A stretch of 64,000 nucleotides of DNA from Hyphomicrobiales bacterium (GCA_900466575.1 UBMP01000017.1:45049-109048); one strand, 5' to 3'. Shown: positions 9,102 to 18,060, counted from the first letter of the stretch. The notes: generated by a model from the sequence alone, not told the origin. Program-made: numbers and translations.

Positions 9102-10241
9102 ATGTCTGGACAGAAATTCGGCAAAGGGGCGGTCTTCGCCCTTGTCATTGCTCATTGCTCAGGGATGCTTGATCTCATCGCCCTGCCTGTCTGGGTGGGC
9201 GCGCTTGTCGAACGTTTTGGCTTCAGTCCGCAGCAGGCAGGCGGGCTTGCCACGCTCTTTCTCCTCGGCGCGGTGGCGGCGAGCGCCATTGCAGCCCATC
9301 GGTTCAACCGGTTCAATCAACGCGTCGTCGCGGCGAGCGGCTTTGCGCTTGCCGCGCTGTCCTTCTTCCTGGCTTCTACCCAGACGGGCTTTGTGCCTCT
9401 GGCCGTGCTCCACCTGACAGCCGGCATCTCCGTCGGCGCGGCGCTATCCATGGTCCACGGCACAATGGGACATGCCAGCAATCCCCATCGCCTCTTCGCC
9501 ACAGCCGGGCTCGCCATCGGCCTGCTCGGCATCATCCTTCTCGGCGCGATCCCGCAATTGCTGATCAGCCGTGGCGGACCGGCCATGTTCCAGGTATTTG
9601 GCGGCGTGATGACGGTTGCGGCCGTCTCCTGCGCGATCTTTTTCCGCAATCCCGTTTCTGCTGAAGCCGAGACCCTGCCCACCTTCGGCCGCGCCACATG
9701 GTTCACGATCTTTGGCATCAGCGTGATGACCTTCAATCAGTCGATGGTCTTCTCCTTCGTCGAGGTCATCGGCAAGTCACGCGGCTTCGACCCTTCCCAT
9801 GTACTCGGCGTTCTGATCGCGCTCGGCATCGTCAATTTCGTTCTCCCTGCGCCGCTGGCAACCGTCCTGCAGAACCGCGTTCCGGCAACGATGGTGGTGC
9901 AGGTCGGTCCGGCAGTGCAGGCAGTGCTCGCACTCATCGTCACGGGTGCGACGGCCTTCGTCTTCTGGGCGCCTGCCGCCGCGATCTTCGTTGCAGTTCA
10001 GATCTTCACCCACACCTTCGCCTTCGGCCTGCTCGCCAGGCTCGACCCGTCGGGACGCGCGGTTGCCGCCACCCCGGCAACGCTGATGATCGGCGCGGCG
10101 CTCGGTCCCATCGTCGGCGGCGCGCTCGGCGAAAATCTCGGTTTCAGCGCGCTCGGCATCGCCGCCGTCCTCGTCGCGACCATCTCCATCGGCTTCTTCA
10201 CCAAGGCAAGAACGGCAGACCAATCCTTTCCCACCCCCTGA
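9102..10241 (+). CDS. MFS transporter
   Basis: This 379-residue membrane protein has about 12 hydrophobic segments in two halves, the usual size of a compact major facilitator carrier. It starts at an ATG after AGGGGAGAG. The first helix is FALVIAHCSGMLDLIALPVW and the loop between helices 2 and 3 carries a basic HRFNRFNQR stretch in the position of the MFS motif A. It is the last gene of the rightward catabolic cluster, separated from the FAD monooxygenase by 92 bases, so it probably imports the substrate or exports an intermediate of this pathway. Direction of transport is not evident. Confidence 0.8.
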   Translation: MSGQKFGKGAVFALVIAHCSGMLDLIALPVWVGALVERFGFSPQQAGGLATLFLLGAVAASAIAAHRFNRFNQRVVAASGFALAALSFFLASTQTGFVPLAVLHLTAGISVGAALSMVHGTMGHASNPHRLFATAGLAIGLLGIILLGAIPQLLISRGGPAMFQVFGGVMTVAAVSCAIFFRNPVSAEAETLPTFGRATWFTIFGISVMTFNQSMVFSFVEVIGKSRGFDPSHVLGVLIALGIVNFVLPAPLATVLQNRVPATMVVQVGPAVQAVLALIVTGATAFVFWAPAAAIFVAVQIFTHTFAFGLLARLDPSGRAVAATPATLMIGAALGPIVGGALGENLGFSALGIAAVLVATISIGFFTKARTADQSFPTP

Positions 10242-10303
10242 CCTGTATCGTCACCGGCGACCGCCGCCTGGGCGGCATGATCCACGGTCGGGTGTTTTGA
10301 AGC

Positions 10304-10444
10304 TCAATCGGCGCCGTAGTCGTATATTTCGGCGGCGCGCTCGGGCGTGAGGTAGCGGTCCTTGATGTCGCGGGCGATGTCATCGCGGCTGCGCTTTTCC
10401 GGCGGACCGAAGCCGCCGCCATTGTCCCTCGCCGCCGGGCGCAT
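10304..10444 (-). pseudogene. C-terminal remnant of hydantoinase B / oxoprolinase subunit
   Basis: Read leftward, this frame encodes 46 residues, including GGGFGPPEKRSRDDIARDIK and YLTPERAAEIYDYGAD, which closely match the C-terminal end of N-methylhydantoinase B/HyuB proteins (glycine-rich G-G-G-G/F-G-x-P, then the D-x-x-x-G/R-Y-L/V-T/S-P-E-x-A motif). An in-frame stop lies directly upstream at 10448-10450 and no further HyuB sequence is seen, so only the tail remains of a protein normally over 500 residues long. The rest of 10451-10618 is not recognisable. It marks a deletion or rearrangement between the two catabolic blocks. Confidence 0.7.
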
Positions 10445-10618
10445 CGCTCAGCATCGCCTGATCGACCCGCAGACCGGAGCGCGCTTCGGCAATTTCATGG
10501 TAGGCTTAACCTCGAATGGTTCTGCTGAGAACGCCCGGTACACGCGATCATGGCGCCGGTCCAAGGGTCGGATCTCGAGCGTGCGGACGGATCGGCCGGC
10601 CGGACGCTCGAACAGTCG

Positions 10619-11155
10619 CTAGCTGGCAGCGCCGACGCCCACGCTGTGATAGCCACGCTTGAAGTAGATCAATGCGTCGGCACCCTCACCTTCAGAAACG
10701 GACAGGACCGAGCAGAAGAGAACGCGGTGTGTCCCCACATCCATCCCGTCCGTCACCATGCAATCGAACGAGACGACGGCATCGTCGAGGACTGGTGCAC
10801 CGGATATGCCGCGATGCCAGCTGGCCGCGGCAAAGCGCTCCTCGACCGGCGTTTTGCCCCCGAAAAGGTTCGAGAGGCGGTCATGTGCGCTCGACAGCAC
10901 ATTCACGCAAAGCGCTTGGTTCTCCATCACGGCATTGAACACGGACGCGGAGCGATTGAGGCAAACAAGAAGCGTGGGCGGCGTGTCGGTGACGCTGCAC
11001 ACGGCCGTTGCGGCAAAGCCGGCCTTGCCGGCCGGGCCGTCGGAAGTCACGATGTTGACGGCGGCGCCCATCTTGGACATCGCATCACGAAATATCTGCG
11101 GCGAGATGGCATCCGCGACGATTTCGGCATTGGCGAAAGACGGGTTCAAGGTCAT
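10619..11155 (-). CDS. Flavin reductase family protein (RutF/HpaC-like)
   Basis: A 178-residue FMN-binding split-barrel flavin reductase: [39 protein letters not shown] and [16 protein letters not shown] are the conserved blocks of the RutF/HpaC group, which reduce FMN or FAD with NAD(P)H for a partner monooxygenase. I chose the ATG at 11155 because AAAGGA sits about 8 bases upstream; in-frame ATGs at 11164 and 11179 are poorly spaced. It is the last gene of the leftward operon that starts at the GntR operator near 16.58 kb. It is the obvious source of reduced flavin for the RutA-type monooxygenase at 19.2 kb, which lies on a different transcript with the same operator motif. Confidence 0.87.
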   Translation of the reverse strand: MTLNPSFANAEIVADAISPQIFRDAMSKMGAAVNIVTSDGPAGKAGFAATAVCSVTDTPPTLLVCLNRSASVFNAVMENQALCVNVLSSAHDRLSNLFGGKTPVEERFAAASWHRGISGAPVLDDAVVSFDCMVTDGMDVGTHRVLFCSVLSVSEGEGADALIYFKRGYHSVGVGAAS

Positions 11156-11179
11156 CGGGGACATCCTTTCAAGGTGCAC

Positions 11180-12601
11180 TTATGCCGACTGCGCCAATGG
11201 CGCGTTCTGCGGCATGAAGGGTTTGAGGGAAAGTTCGCGTTCGAGACGTCGCGCGACGGAAGCGATTTCGGCTTCGCGCCAGGGACGCCCGACGATCTGG
11301 ATCGCCACCGGCAGCCCTTCCGCCGAAACGGCAACCGGCAGCGTGACGACGGGCAAGCCGAGATAGGAAAACGGCCGCGTAAACGATGTCATGGCACTGA
11401 CGACACGGTTCATCTCGGGGCTCGCCCCGATATCGACATCGGCCGAGCGGGGCGGCAGGAATGGCATGACCGGCGCAATCAGCACATCGGCGTCCGCGAA
11501 AGCCGTTTCCAGAAACTCCGCAAGCATGAGGCTGCGCGTCTGCAGTGCGCGGATGTAGATCGGCGCGGGCATCGCGAGTGACTGAGACAGACGCATGCGG
11601 ATCTGCGGACCGTAGTCCTCGGGCCGCTCGCGCATCCAGTCGAAATGTGCCGCACCCGCCTCGGCCATTGCCACGACGTTCGCAAGTTCGGCGACGGCCG
11701 ATAGATCGGAAGGCTGCGCCTGCCGGACCGAACCGACATGCGGCGTAAGCGCCGACATCGCGGTTGCAACACCGTCGCCCACCACCGCCGCAATATCCTT
11801 CTCGAACAGGCCTCCGAGAACGCCTAACCGGATCGAGGAAATATCGCCGAGGAGGTCGCCGGGAGGAGAAAGGCTGGCACAGGTGGTATCGAGCGGGTCC
11901 GCCCCGCTGATGATCTTGAGCAGGCTATAGGCATCGTCGACATGAGCACCAAGTGGCCCGACGCAATCCTGTGAGAAGGAAAGCGGCATGGCGCCATGTC
12001 GGCTGACGCGTCCTTGCGTCGGCTTGATCCCGACGACGCCGCAGCAGGCGGCGGGCAGACGGATAGAGCCACCCGTGTCGGAGCCGAGCGCGGCCAGCAC
12101 GACGCCGGCCCCGACGGCAGCGCCGGAGCCGCTGGAAGAACCGCCCGTAATACGCTCGGGATCGATCGGGTTCCGCGCCCGCCCATGGTGGGCGTTGTGT
12201 CCAGTCGGCCCCATGGCGAATTCGCTCATGTTAAGGCGTCCGATGGAGATCGCTCCTGCAGCCTCCAGGCGCTGCATGACGGTTGAGGTCGAGCCTGCGA
12301 CGTGCCCGGCACGGATCTTTGAGCCGCAACCAGTCACCATGCCCTTGCGGTCATACATATCCTTGTGCGCCAGCGGCACGCCGTGAAGCTCCCCGAGCGG
12401 CTTGCCCTCCGCCTTCCAGCGGTCGGCGGCCTCCGCAGCGGCCAGTGCTGCCTCTTCCTCGATGGCGATGAAAGCATTGATGCGCGGCTGTTCCGCCCTG
12501 GCGCGGGCGATGGCAGCTTGCGTCAGCGCCACGGAAGTTGCCGCTCCGCTGCGGATCAGGCCAGCAGCATCTGCGAGGCTTCGGGGGTGGAGTTCGCTCA
12601 T
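11180..12601 (-). CDS. Amidase signature family amidohydrolase
   Basis: This 473-residue enzyme belongs to the amidase signature family (GatA, AtzE, AtzF and others). The Ser-cisSer-Lys triad is visible: Lys in VPLAHKDMYD, the cis-Ser in TGGSSSGSGAAVG and the nucleophile Ser in GSDTGGSIRLPAAC. The ATG at 12601 overlaps the stop of the small upstream gene (ATGA), so the two are coupled; the frame upstream of this ATG is the antisense shadow of that gene. The AtzF C-terminal domain is absent. Lying with an importer and a flavin reductase, it likely hydrolyses an amide produced after ring opening. The substrate of amidase family members cannot be deduced from motifs. Confidence 0.88.
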   Translation of the reverse strand: MSELHPRSLADAAGLIRSGAATSVALTQAAIARARAEQPRINAFIAIEEEAALAAAEAADRWKAEGKPLGELHGVPLAHKDMYDRKGMVTGCGSKIRAGHVAGSTSTVMQRLEAAGAISIGRLNMSEFAMGPTGHNAHHGRARNPIDPERITGGSSSGSGAAVGAGVVLAALGSDTGGSIRLPAACCGVVGIKPTQGRVSRHGAMPLSFSQDCVGPLGAHVDDAYSLLKIISGADPLDTTCASLSPPGDLLGDISSIRLGVLGGLFEKDIAAVVGDGVATAMSALTPHVGSVRQAQPSDLSAVAELANVVAMAEAGAAHFDWMRERPEDYGPQIRMRLSQSLAMPAPIYIRALQTRSLMLAEFLETAFADADVLIAPVMPFLPPRSADVDIGASPEMNRVVSAMTSFTRPFSYLGLPVVTLPVAVSAEGLPVAIQIVGRPWREAEIASVARRLERELSLKPFMPQNAPLAQSA

Positions 12602-12804
12602 ACTTCCGCCTCCTTCTCCATCAGCGCATAATAGGTCGCAGGTTCTATTGCGAAGAAGACATTCCCCTCGCCCTTGCGCGGCGGGGCGATCGCGCCGCTG
12701 TCGCGCTGCATTTCGCCCGCCATGGCGACCATTTCCGCCTCGTTTGCCGGGCGCGCCCAATAAAGGCGCGCCAGCGTATCGGCAATCTCCTTGAGCTCGG
12801 CCAT
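12598..12804 (-). CDS. Small 68-aa protein coupled to amidase (AtzG/GatC-like position)
   Basis: This 68-residue gene lies between the ABC permease and the amidase, overlapping both (stop-start overlaps of one and four bases), so it is surely translated. It begins MAELKEIADTLARLYWARPA and ends FFAIEPATYYALMEKEAEV. Its place and size match AtzG, the small subunit that pairs with the amidase AtzE, and by analogy GatC with GatA. I do not see clear sequence identity with AtzG or DUF4089, so the comparison rests on position and length only. A structural adaptor for the amidase at 11180-12601 is the simplest inference. Confidence 0.7.
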   Translation of the reverse strand: MAELKEIADTLARLYWARPANEAEMVAMAGEMQRDSGAIAPPRKGEGNVFFAIEPATYYALMEKEAEV

Positions 12805-13814
12805 CAGCTGAAATCCTGTGGTTGGCGGTTGCGCACGAGCTGGCTGAGCGACACCGCAATGACCAGCGCGCCGCCATAAAAGAGGTTCTGCACATAGGCA
12901 TGAGCGCCCATCATGGTGAGGCCCGTAATGCCGGTCACGAGGAAGTAGACGCTGATCACCGCGCCAAAAGCGTTGAAGCGGCCGGGCGCAATGGTCGTGG
13001 CGCCGAGGAAGGCTGCGGCAAAGGCCGGCAGCAGGAGGTTGAGGCCCGAGAGCGGATCGGCCGAGCCCGTCATGCCGGAATAAAGGATACCGGCAAAGGC
13101 GGAGATCAGCCCCGACAGGATGAAGGAGGTCGCCCGCACCCGCTCGACCGGAATGCCGTTCAGCCGCGAGACCTCGCGACCGCGCCCGACAAAGAGCAGC
13201 TTGCGGCCGGGAATGGTGAATTCGAACGCGTACCAGATCACGGCAGCGAGGATCAGCGCGTAGTAGAAGGCCAGCGGAATGCCCCAAAGCCGGCCCATGA
13301 TGACCCAGGACACGAGGTCCATCGAGACGCCGGAGATCGTCTGCGATCCGCTCATCCAGAGGATTACGCCATTGACGAACGTGCCGACGCCGAGCGTCAC
13401 GATCAGCGAATGGATGCGGAAATAGAGCACGAAGAAGGCGTTGATCGCCCCGATCAGCGCGCCGACGGCAAGCGACATGAGCAGGACCGGCAGGATCGGC
13501 CAGCCCATTTGCGCGTTGAAGACGCCAATGACCATAGAGCTCATCGTGAGGATGGAGGCGCCGGAAAGGTCGAAATCCCCTGAGGTCAGCGGAATGATGA
13601 TGCCGAGCGTCAGCACGACAAGGACCGCCTGCGAGCCGAACATGGTGGAGAAGTTCCGCCAGCTTAAGAAGCTGTCCGGCATGAGAATGCCGAAGAGGAT
13701 GATGAGAAAGAGCCAGGCCGCGACCAGCGCGAAGCGTTCCGCCTCGGTCTTGAGCGTGAAGCGCGACTTGAGCGCGGAAACGGGCTTCTGGATGGGCATG
13801 TCGATCGTCGTCAT
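12804..13814 (-). CDS. CUT2-family ABC transporter permease
   Basis: This 336-residue integral membrane protein is of the RbsC/BPD_transp_2 type, with about 8-10 hydrophobic segments. The conserved block PLTSGDFDLSGASILTMSSM corresponds to the family's GxIDLSVG region, and FLGATTIAPGRFNAFGAVIS to its G-x-x-x-x-G-G block. The start at 13814 (MTTIDMPIQKP) overlaps the end of the ATPase gene by four bases. Only one permease gene is present, so it likely acts as a homodimer. Together with the ATPase and binding protein it forms an importer whose substrate is probably the nitrogenous compound handled by this regulon rather than a sugar (inference). Confidence 0.88.
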   Translation of the reverse strand: MTTIDMPIQKPVSALKSRFTLKTEAERFALVAAWLFLIILFGILMPDSFLSWRNFSTMFGSQAVLVVLTLGIIIPLTSGDFDLSGASILTMSSMVIGVFNAQMGWPILPVLLMSLAVGALIGAINAFFVLYFRIHSLIVTLGVGTFVNGVILWMSGSQTISGVSMDLVSWVIMGRLWGIPLAFYYALILAAVIWYAFEFTIPGRKLLFVGRGREVSRLNGIPVERVRATSFILSGLISAFAGILYSGMTGSADPLSGLNLLLPAFAAAFLGATTIAPGRFNAFGAVISVYFLVTGITGLTMMGAHAYVQNLFYGGALVIAVSLSQLVRNRQPQDFS

Positions 13815-15373
13815 TCTGCGGCCTCCGCATCGGTGCTGTAGAAGCAGGCTTCGGTGATTGCCTTGCGGCTGATCTCGTCTCCCTTGAGCTCGACGACCGG
13901 TCGTCCGCGCGAGAAGACGAGGATGCGGTCGCAAATCTGCTCAAGCTGTTCATTGTCGGTGGAGGCGCAGAGGATCGAGGTGCCTGCCCTTGCCGCCCCA
14001 TCCAGCGCCTTGAAGATCTGCTGGCGCGCGCCGAAATCCACGCCTTGCGTCGGCTCGTCGAGAAGCAGCAGCTTCGGCTGGATACGCAGCCATTTGGCGA
14101 GCAGCACCTTCTGCTGGTTCCCTCCCGAGAGCGACCCGAGCGCGAGCGCCGGATTATGCGGCCGCACATCGTGCATGGTGGAAAGGCGCCCCGCCTCCTT
14201 GACCATCGCGCCGCGATCGAGCCCCGCGAGATGCGAAAGCTCATCGAGGATCGGTAGCGTTATATTGTCGGTGACCGCGAGCGATCCGATGCCGGCAGCC
14301 CCCAGCCGGTCGCCGGGCAGAAGCGCAACGCCCATGCGCTGCGCCATCAAGGGAGTCATCGTCGCCAGATCGATCTTCCGGTCGGCCACGGTCAGCGTGC
14401 CAGCCCCGCGTCGCGCGCCGTAAAGCGTATAAGGCACGCTGGCAAAGCCGGAGCCGATCAGACCCGTCACGCCCAGAATCTCGCCTTCCTGCAAGGACAG
14501 GCTGAAGGGCGGCGTCTTGCCGTCGGTCAGGTTGTCGGCACGAATGGTGACAGGCGCGGCACCCGCAACCATGCGCTGCTTGGCAAAGGCATCGATGCGC
14601 GAGCCCACGATGGTATCGAGAATGGCCTGCCGGCTGGAGGTTTTGGTGTCGAGCACCTCCACCAGCTGCCCGTCGCGCAACACGGCCACGCGGTCGGTGA
14701 TATCGCGCACCTCGTCGATGTCGTGGGTCACGATGATAACGGAGGCACCGGTCTTCACGATGGAACGGACAAGATCGAAGAGCCGCTTGACGTCTTCGCC
14801 CGGAAGGAAAGGCGTCGGCTCATCGAGCACCAGAATCCCCTCGCCGCCATAGCCGGCGTCGGAAGCGCGAAGATCCTCGAAGGCGCGGATGATGGCGACG
14901 AAGGCGCGCTCGACCGGCGGCAGGCTCGCCACCGTCGCCAGAGGGTCGATGTCGAGATTGAATTCGGCAAAGAGCGCCGAAAGCCGCTCCGCTTCCTTGC
15001 GCCAGGAGACGAACCACGGGTTCTTCTGTCCCAGCGACGTCACGCGCATGTTCTCGGCCACGGTGAGCGAAGGCACGAGGCCGAGATGCTGGTGGACGAA
15101 GGCAACGCCGCGCTTCTTGATCAGCATCGGGTCGAGCGGCAGGGCCATTTTCTCACCCCACAGGACGACCTCGCTGCCCTCTTCCGGCTGGTGAAAACCA
15201 GCCAGAACCTTGATGAGGGTCGACTTGCCAGAGCCGTTCTGCCCGAGCAGACCGAAGACCTCGCCACGCCGGACCGCAACACTGACGCCCTTGAGCGCAT
15301 AATTGCTGCCGAACTTCATCCTGATGTCGTTCATCACAAGGACGGCGTTATCGGTCATTGCGGTGTTGGACAT
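13811..15373 (-). CDS. CUT2-family ABC importer ATPase (double NBD)
   Basis: A 520-residue protein with two nucleotide-binding domains, as in RbsA/MglA. Domain 1 has a good Walker A (GLLGQNGSGKSTLIK) and Walker B (ILVLDEPT), but its signature region reads ASLPPVERAFVAII instead of LSGGQ. Domain 2 has a good signature (LSGGNQQKV) and Walker B (LLLLDEPTQGVD), but its Walker A (GLIGSGFASVP) lacks the lysine. Only one complete ATP site, made of NBD1 Walker A and NBD2 signature, can therefore form, as often seen in this family. Both neighbouring genes are in the same operon, the binding protein 33 bases upstream and the permease overlapping. Confidence 0.9.
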   Translation of the reverse strand: MSNTAMTDNAVLVMNDIRMKFGSNYALKGVSVAVRRGEVFGLLGQNGSGKSTLIKVLAGFHQPEEGSEVVLWGEKMALPLDPMLIKKRGVAFVHQHLGLVPSLTVAENMRVTSLGQKNPWFVSWRKEAERLSALFAEFNLDIDPLATVASLPPVERAFVAIIRAFEDLRASDAGYGGEGILVLDEPTPFLPGEDVKRLFDLVRSIVKTGASVIIVTHDIDEVRDITDRVAVLRDGQLVEVLDTKTSSRQAILDTIVGSRIDAFAKQRMVAGAAPVTIRADNLTDGKTPPFSLSLQEGEILGVTGLIGSGFASVPYTLYGARRGAGTLTVADRKIDLATMTPLMAQRMGVALLPGDRLGAAGIGSLAVTDNITLPILDELSHLAGLDRGAMVKEAGRLSTMHDVRPHNPALALGSLSGGNQQKVLLAKWLRIQPKLLLLDEPTQGVDFGARQQIFKALDGAARAGTSILCASTDNEQLEQICDRILVFSRGRPVVELKGDEISRKAITEACFYSTDAEAAE

Positions 15374-15406
15374 GGGGGGCTCCCGTTCTGGTCGGCGTTG
15401 CTCAGA

Positions 15407-16507
15407 TCACTTCAGCTTCCAGAGCTTGCGGAAACCGTCGAGATGCGCGTCGCCATAGCCGTCGTTGAAGTTGGCCGGCACGCCCGCCGTCTTGATATTG
15501 TCCTTGTCGAAGATCAGCAGCGGCACGTTGAGCTTGGCCACTTCCGGCTTGCCGCAGATCATGCGCATGATGTTGTCGATCGCCGCATAGCCGGCCCAGC
15601 CGAGGCTTTCGCCGACATCCATGTTGACCTGGCCTTCGCGCAGCATGTCGAGAACGAAGGGCGTGCCGTTGAAACCTGCCACGCCGACGGAGCCAAGAGC
15701 GCCGGTGATGCGCAGCGCCGGGACGACGAATTGCGACATCGAGTCATAGATGGGGATGATGTAGTTGATGCCCGGATCGGCGAGCAGCGCCGACTGCGTG
15801 CCGGGCTGGATCTTCGTCGCCCAATCGGAGACTGGCACGTCGAGATGCTTCTGCTTGCATTCCGGGCAGAGCGCCGTCAGCTCTTCCTGGATCGCCTTGA
15901 CGAAGGGAATGGACGGCAGGACGTCGGACGAACCGATGATCAGGACGTTCGGCTTCCCGCCCGTCTGCACATAGGCGTAAGCGGCGAGCACCTTGCCGGC
16001 GCCGGTGAAATCGACGCGGGAGGAGTAATCCACCGTCGGAGCTGATTTCTGCGTCACGTCATAGAGATGCGTTGTCGTGATCTTCAGGCCGGCATTGCGC
16101 GCTTCCGTGAGCTGCGGGCCGAGCCATTCGGGGTTCAAGCCACCGGCGATATCCAGCACGTCGTATTTCTGGCTGATCGCCTGCGACACGCCCTGGATCC
16201 ACTGGTCGGTCTTCAGCTGGTTGTCCCAGGTCGTGTAGGTGAAGCCCACTTCCTTCGCCGCGGTGGACATCGCCTTCTGCAGCTCGACATTGAAGGGGAT
16301 CGTCATTGAAATCGGGATCGACAGCACCTTCTTGCCGGCCATGCAGGACTTCGCATCAAAGGGCTCGCCCGGCGGATCGAAGACGGGCATCTTCTTATGC
16401 TGTTCAAGGATCGCCTTGGCGTCGGCCATGGCATCAGCATGCGCGCCGGACGGCACTGCAGCAATCGCGGACGCGGCAAGGAAAGCGCTGAGTAGAAGCA
16501 CACGCAT
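15407..16507 (-). CDS. Periplasmic substrate-binding protein of CUT2 ABC importer
   Basis: This is a periplasmic-binding-protein-like I (RbsB-type) protein of about 366 residues with an N-terminal signal peptide (MRVLLLSAFLAASAIA, cleaved near AHA-DA). The start at 16507 is preferred because AGGGGA lies about 8 bases before it; an ATG three codons upstream (16516) is too close to that site. Typical stretches are VLSIPISMTIPFNVELQKAM and DVLDIAGGLNPEWLGPQL. A Cys pair occurs in ALCPECKQK. It is the first gene of a leftward operon (binding protein, ATPase, permease, small protein, amidase, flavin reductase) preceded by a perfect palindrome for the GntR regulator. The ligand is unknown, and the linked amidases suggest an amide-containing compound. 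Confidence 0.88.
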   Translation of the reverse strand: MRVLLLSAFLAASAIAAVPSGAHADAMADAKAILEQHKKMPVFDPPGEPFDAKSCMAGKKVLSIPISMTIPFNVELQKAMSTAAKEVGFTYTTWDNQLKTDQWIQGVSQAISQKYDVLDIAGGLNPEWLGPQLTEARNAGLKITTTHLYDVTQKSAPTVDYSSRVDFTGAGKVLAAYAYVQTGGKPNVLIIGSSDVLPSIPFVKAIQEELTALCPECKQKHLDVPVSDWATKIQPGTQSALLADPGINYIIPIYDSMSQFVVPALRITGALGSVGVAGFNGTPFVLDMLREGQVNMDVGESLGWAGYAAIDNIMRMICGKPEVAKLNVPLLIFDKDNIKTAGVPANFNDGYGDAHLDGFRKLWKLK

Positions 16508-16582
16508 ATCTGACATTCCCCTGTTGGATGCCCCGATTTTCCGGGGTCTTGATCGCATCTCCGTCGCAACGGGACGGCCTTA

Positions 16583-16594
16583 ATGTACGTACAT
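16583..16594. promoter_or_regulatory. Probable GntR operator, perfect palindrome ATGTACGTACAT
   Basis: The palindrome lies 75 bases upstream of the binding-protein start. On the leftward strand TTGACG about 18 bases upstream of TACATT gives a fair -35/-10 pair, with the palindrome covering the -10. The same GTACGTAC core recurs at 18063-18070 and, with one change, at 19159-19166, in front of the other two transcripts. HutC-type GntR proteins bind short GT-AC palindromes of this kind. Confidence 0.75.
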
Positions 16595-16732
16595 ATTCAC
16601 GCCATCGTCAACGGTTTTGCGAGAAATTTTTGCAGTGCAAAATAAAAAGGCAAATGCCGGCTATCGGTCTAAAAACTGCAATTTCCTTATTCAATTTCAG
16701 TGCTCCGTTTCGTTCGGACGTGACGGTCCGGC

Positions 16733-16770
16733 AAAGAAAAACGGGGCCGCAGTCAAACTGCAGCCCCGTC
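16733..16770 (-). terminator. Intrinsic terminator of the MFS gene
   Basis: On the leftward strand a GC-rich hairpin (GACGGGGC-T-GCAGT, loop TTG, ACTGC-G-GCCCCGT) is followed at once by TTTTTCTTT. It begins about 25 bases after the stop of the MFS gene at 16793, so it ends that transcript before the divergent promoter region of the ABC operon. Confidence 0.85.
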
Positions 16771-16792
16771 AATTCACAGAATATGTCGGTAC

Positions 16793-18031
16793 TTAGTGGC
16801 TCAGGTCCGCGTCGCGATGGGAGCGCCAGGCAGCGACCATCCCGAGGAATCCCAGCAGCGAGAAGACAAGAAAACTTGCACCATAATGTCCGGTGAGCAG
16901 GTACAGGCTGGCGAAGCTGGACGGACCGACAATGACACCGATGAACGTGTAGACAAGCACGCCGCCCGTAATGGCCCCGATGCGCCCATCCGGTGCGTTG
17001 TGCGCGACCTCGGCCAGCAAGACGCCATTCCAGCCTATCGTGGTCAGGCCGAGCACGATCAGGACGCCCACCTGCAGGTACGCGGGCATATCGACGACGA
17101 AGAAAAGGGATGCAAAGCCAAGCCCGATCAGCAGGCCCAGCAAGGCCAGGGTCTTGAAGCCGCCGCCCACCTTGTCGGCCACGACGCCCCAGAAGATACG
17201 CCCGAAGGCGCCGAAAAACTGCATCACGGCAGCAACCGATCCGGCAGCCAGAAGGGACCAGCCACCATCGTGAACCAGTGTCACGACCGCGAAGGCAGAC
17301 AGTGACAGCTGCGTCGCCGAATAGGCGAATCCGAGAAAACTCAGCGCTCTCAACTTGGCATTCTTCCAGATAATGCCCTGCTCATCGCGAAAGCCTTTCA
17401 TCATCGAGCCCATCGGCACGCTGCGGTCGATCGGCTCCGTCACATGCGTGGCAGCCAGCAGCACCATCGTCGCCAGCGGTGCCGCCGCCCCGATCAGCAG
17501 GGCATATTGCCAGTCCATCTGTCGCGACAGGAAAGGAAAGGCGAAGCTTGCGAGAATGCCGCCCAATGGCACGCCGGACTGTTTTATGGAGAAAACGATG
17601 TTGCGCTTGCCGTGGGGCGTGATGCGCCCGAGCATTTCCGAAGAGGCCGGATTGTTCAGCCCATAGCCGATGCCGATCAGAAGCGACGCCACGATGATCG
17701 GCAGGACATGCGCCATGGCGATGCCCACGAAGCCGAGAAAAAAGCAGATGAGCGCCAGCTGCTCGACCCTTACCGGGCCGAAGCGCTTGACGAGCGTGCC
17801 GGCCACGGCCGAGGAAAACATGCCCGAGGTATAGATGAGGCTGATCTGATAGCCGATCAGATAGGCGCCTATCCCAAGGTCGCCCGCCACCGTGGGCGCA
17901 ATCGCAGTCAACGCCAGGACGCTGGCTGTCGCAACGATCTGGATCAGCGTGGCAGCACTCAGTGTGACCATCAGGGAATGGGATTTGCGCGCGCCCGAGC
18001 CCGAGGCGTCTTCGGCCGTAATGTCTGACAT
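16793..18031 (-). CDS. MFS transporter of the GntR/RutA-like regulon
   Basis: A 412-residue major facilitator carrier with about 12 hydrophobic segments. The loop GTLVKRFGPVRVEQL after helix 2 fits the MFS motif A position, and a cytoplasmic loop ITPHGKRNIVFSIKQSGVP lies between helices 4 and 5. The ATG at 18031 was chosen since upstream codons overlap the operator. It is transcribed alone, leftward, divergently from the GntR gene, with an operator copy between its -35-like TTGGAA and -10-like TATACG. It may be a second uptake route or an exporter of a pathway intermediate; it is unrelated in detail to the MFS carrier at 9.1 kb. Confidence 0.85.
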   Translation of the reverse strand: MSDITAEDASGSGARKSHSLMVTLSAATLIQIVATASVLALTAIAPTVAGDLGIGAYLIGYQISLIYTSGMFSSAVAGTLVKRFGPVRVEQLALICFFLGFVGIAMAHVLPIIVASLLIGIGYGLNNPASSEMLGRITPHGKRNIVFSIKQSGVPLGGILASFAFPFLSRQMDWQYALLIGAAAPLATMVLLAATHVTEPIDRSVPMGSMMKGFRDEQGIIWKNAKLRALSFLGFAYSATQLSLSAFAVVTLVHDGGWSLLAAGSVAAVMQFFGAFGRIFWGVVADKVGGGFKTLALLGLLIGLGFASLFFVVDMPAYLQVGVLIVLGLTTIGWNGVLLAEVAHNAPDGRIGAITGGVLVYTFIGVIVGPSSFASLYLLTGHYGASFLVFSLLGFLGMVAAWRSHRDADLSH

Positions 18032-18060
18032 GTAAGGCAACAGTCCTGCATTTATCGTAT

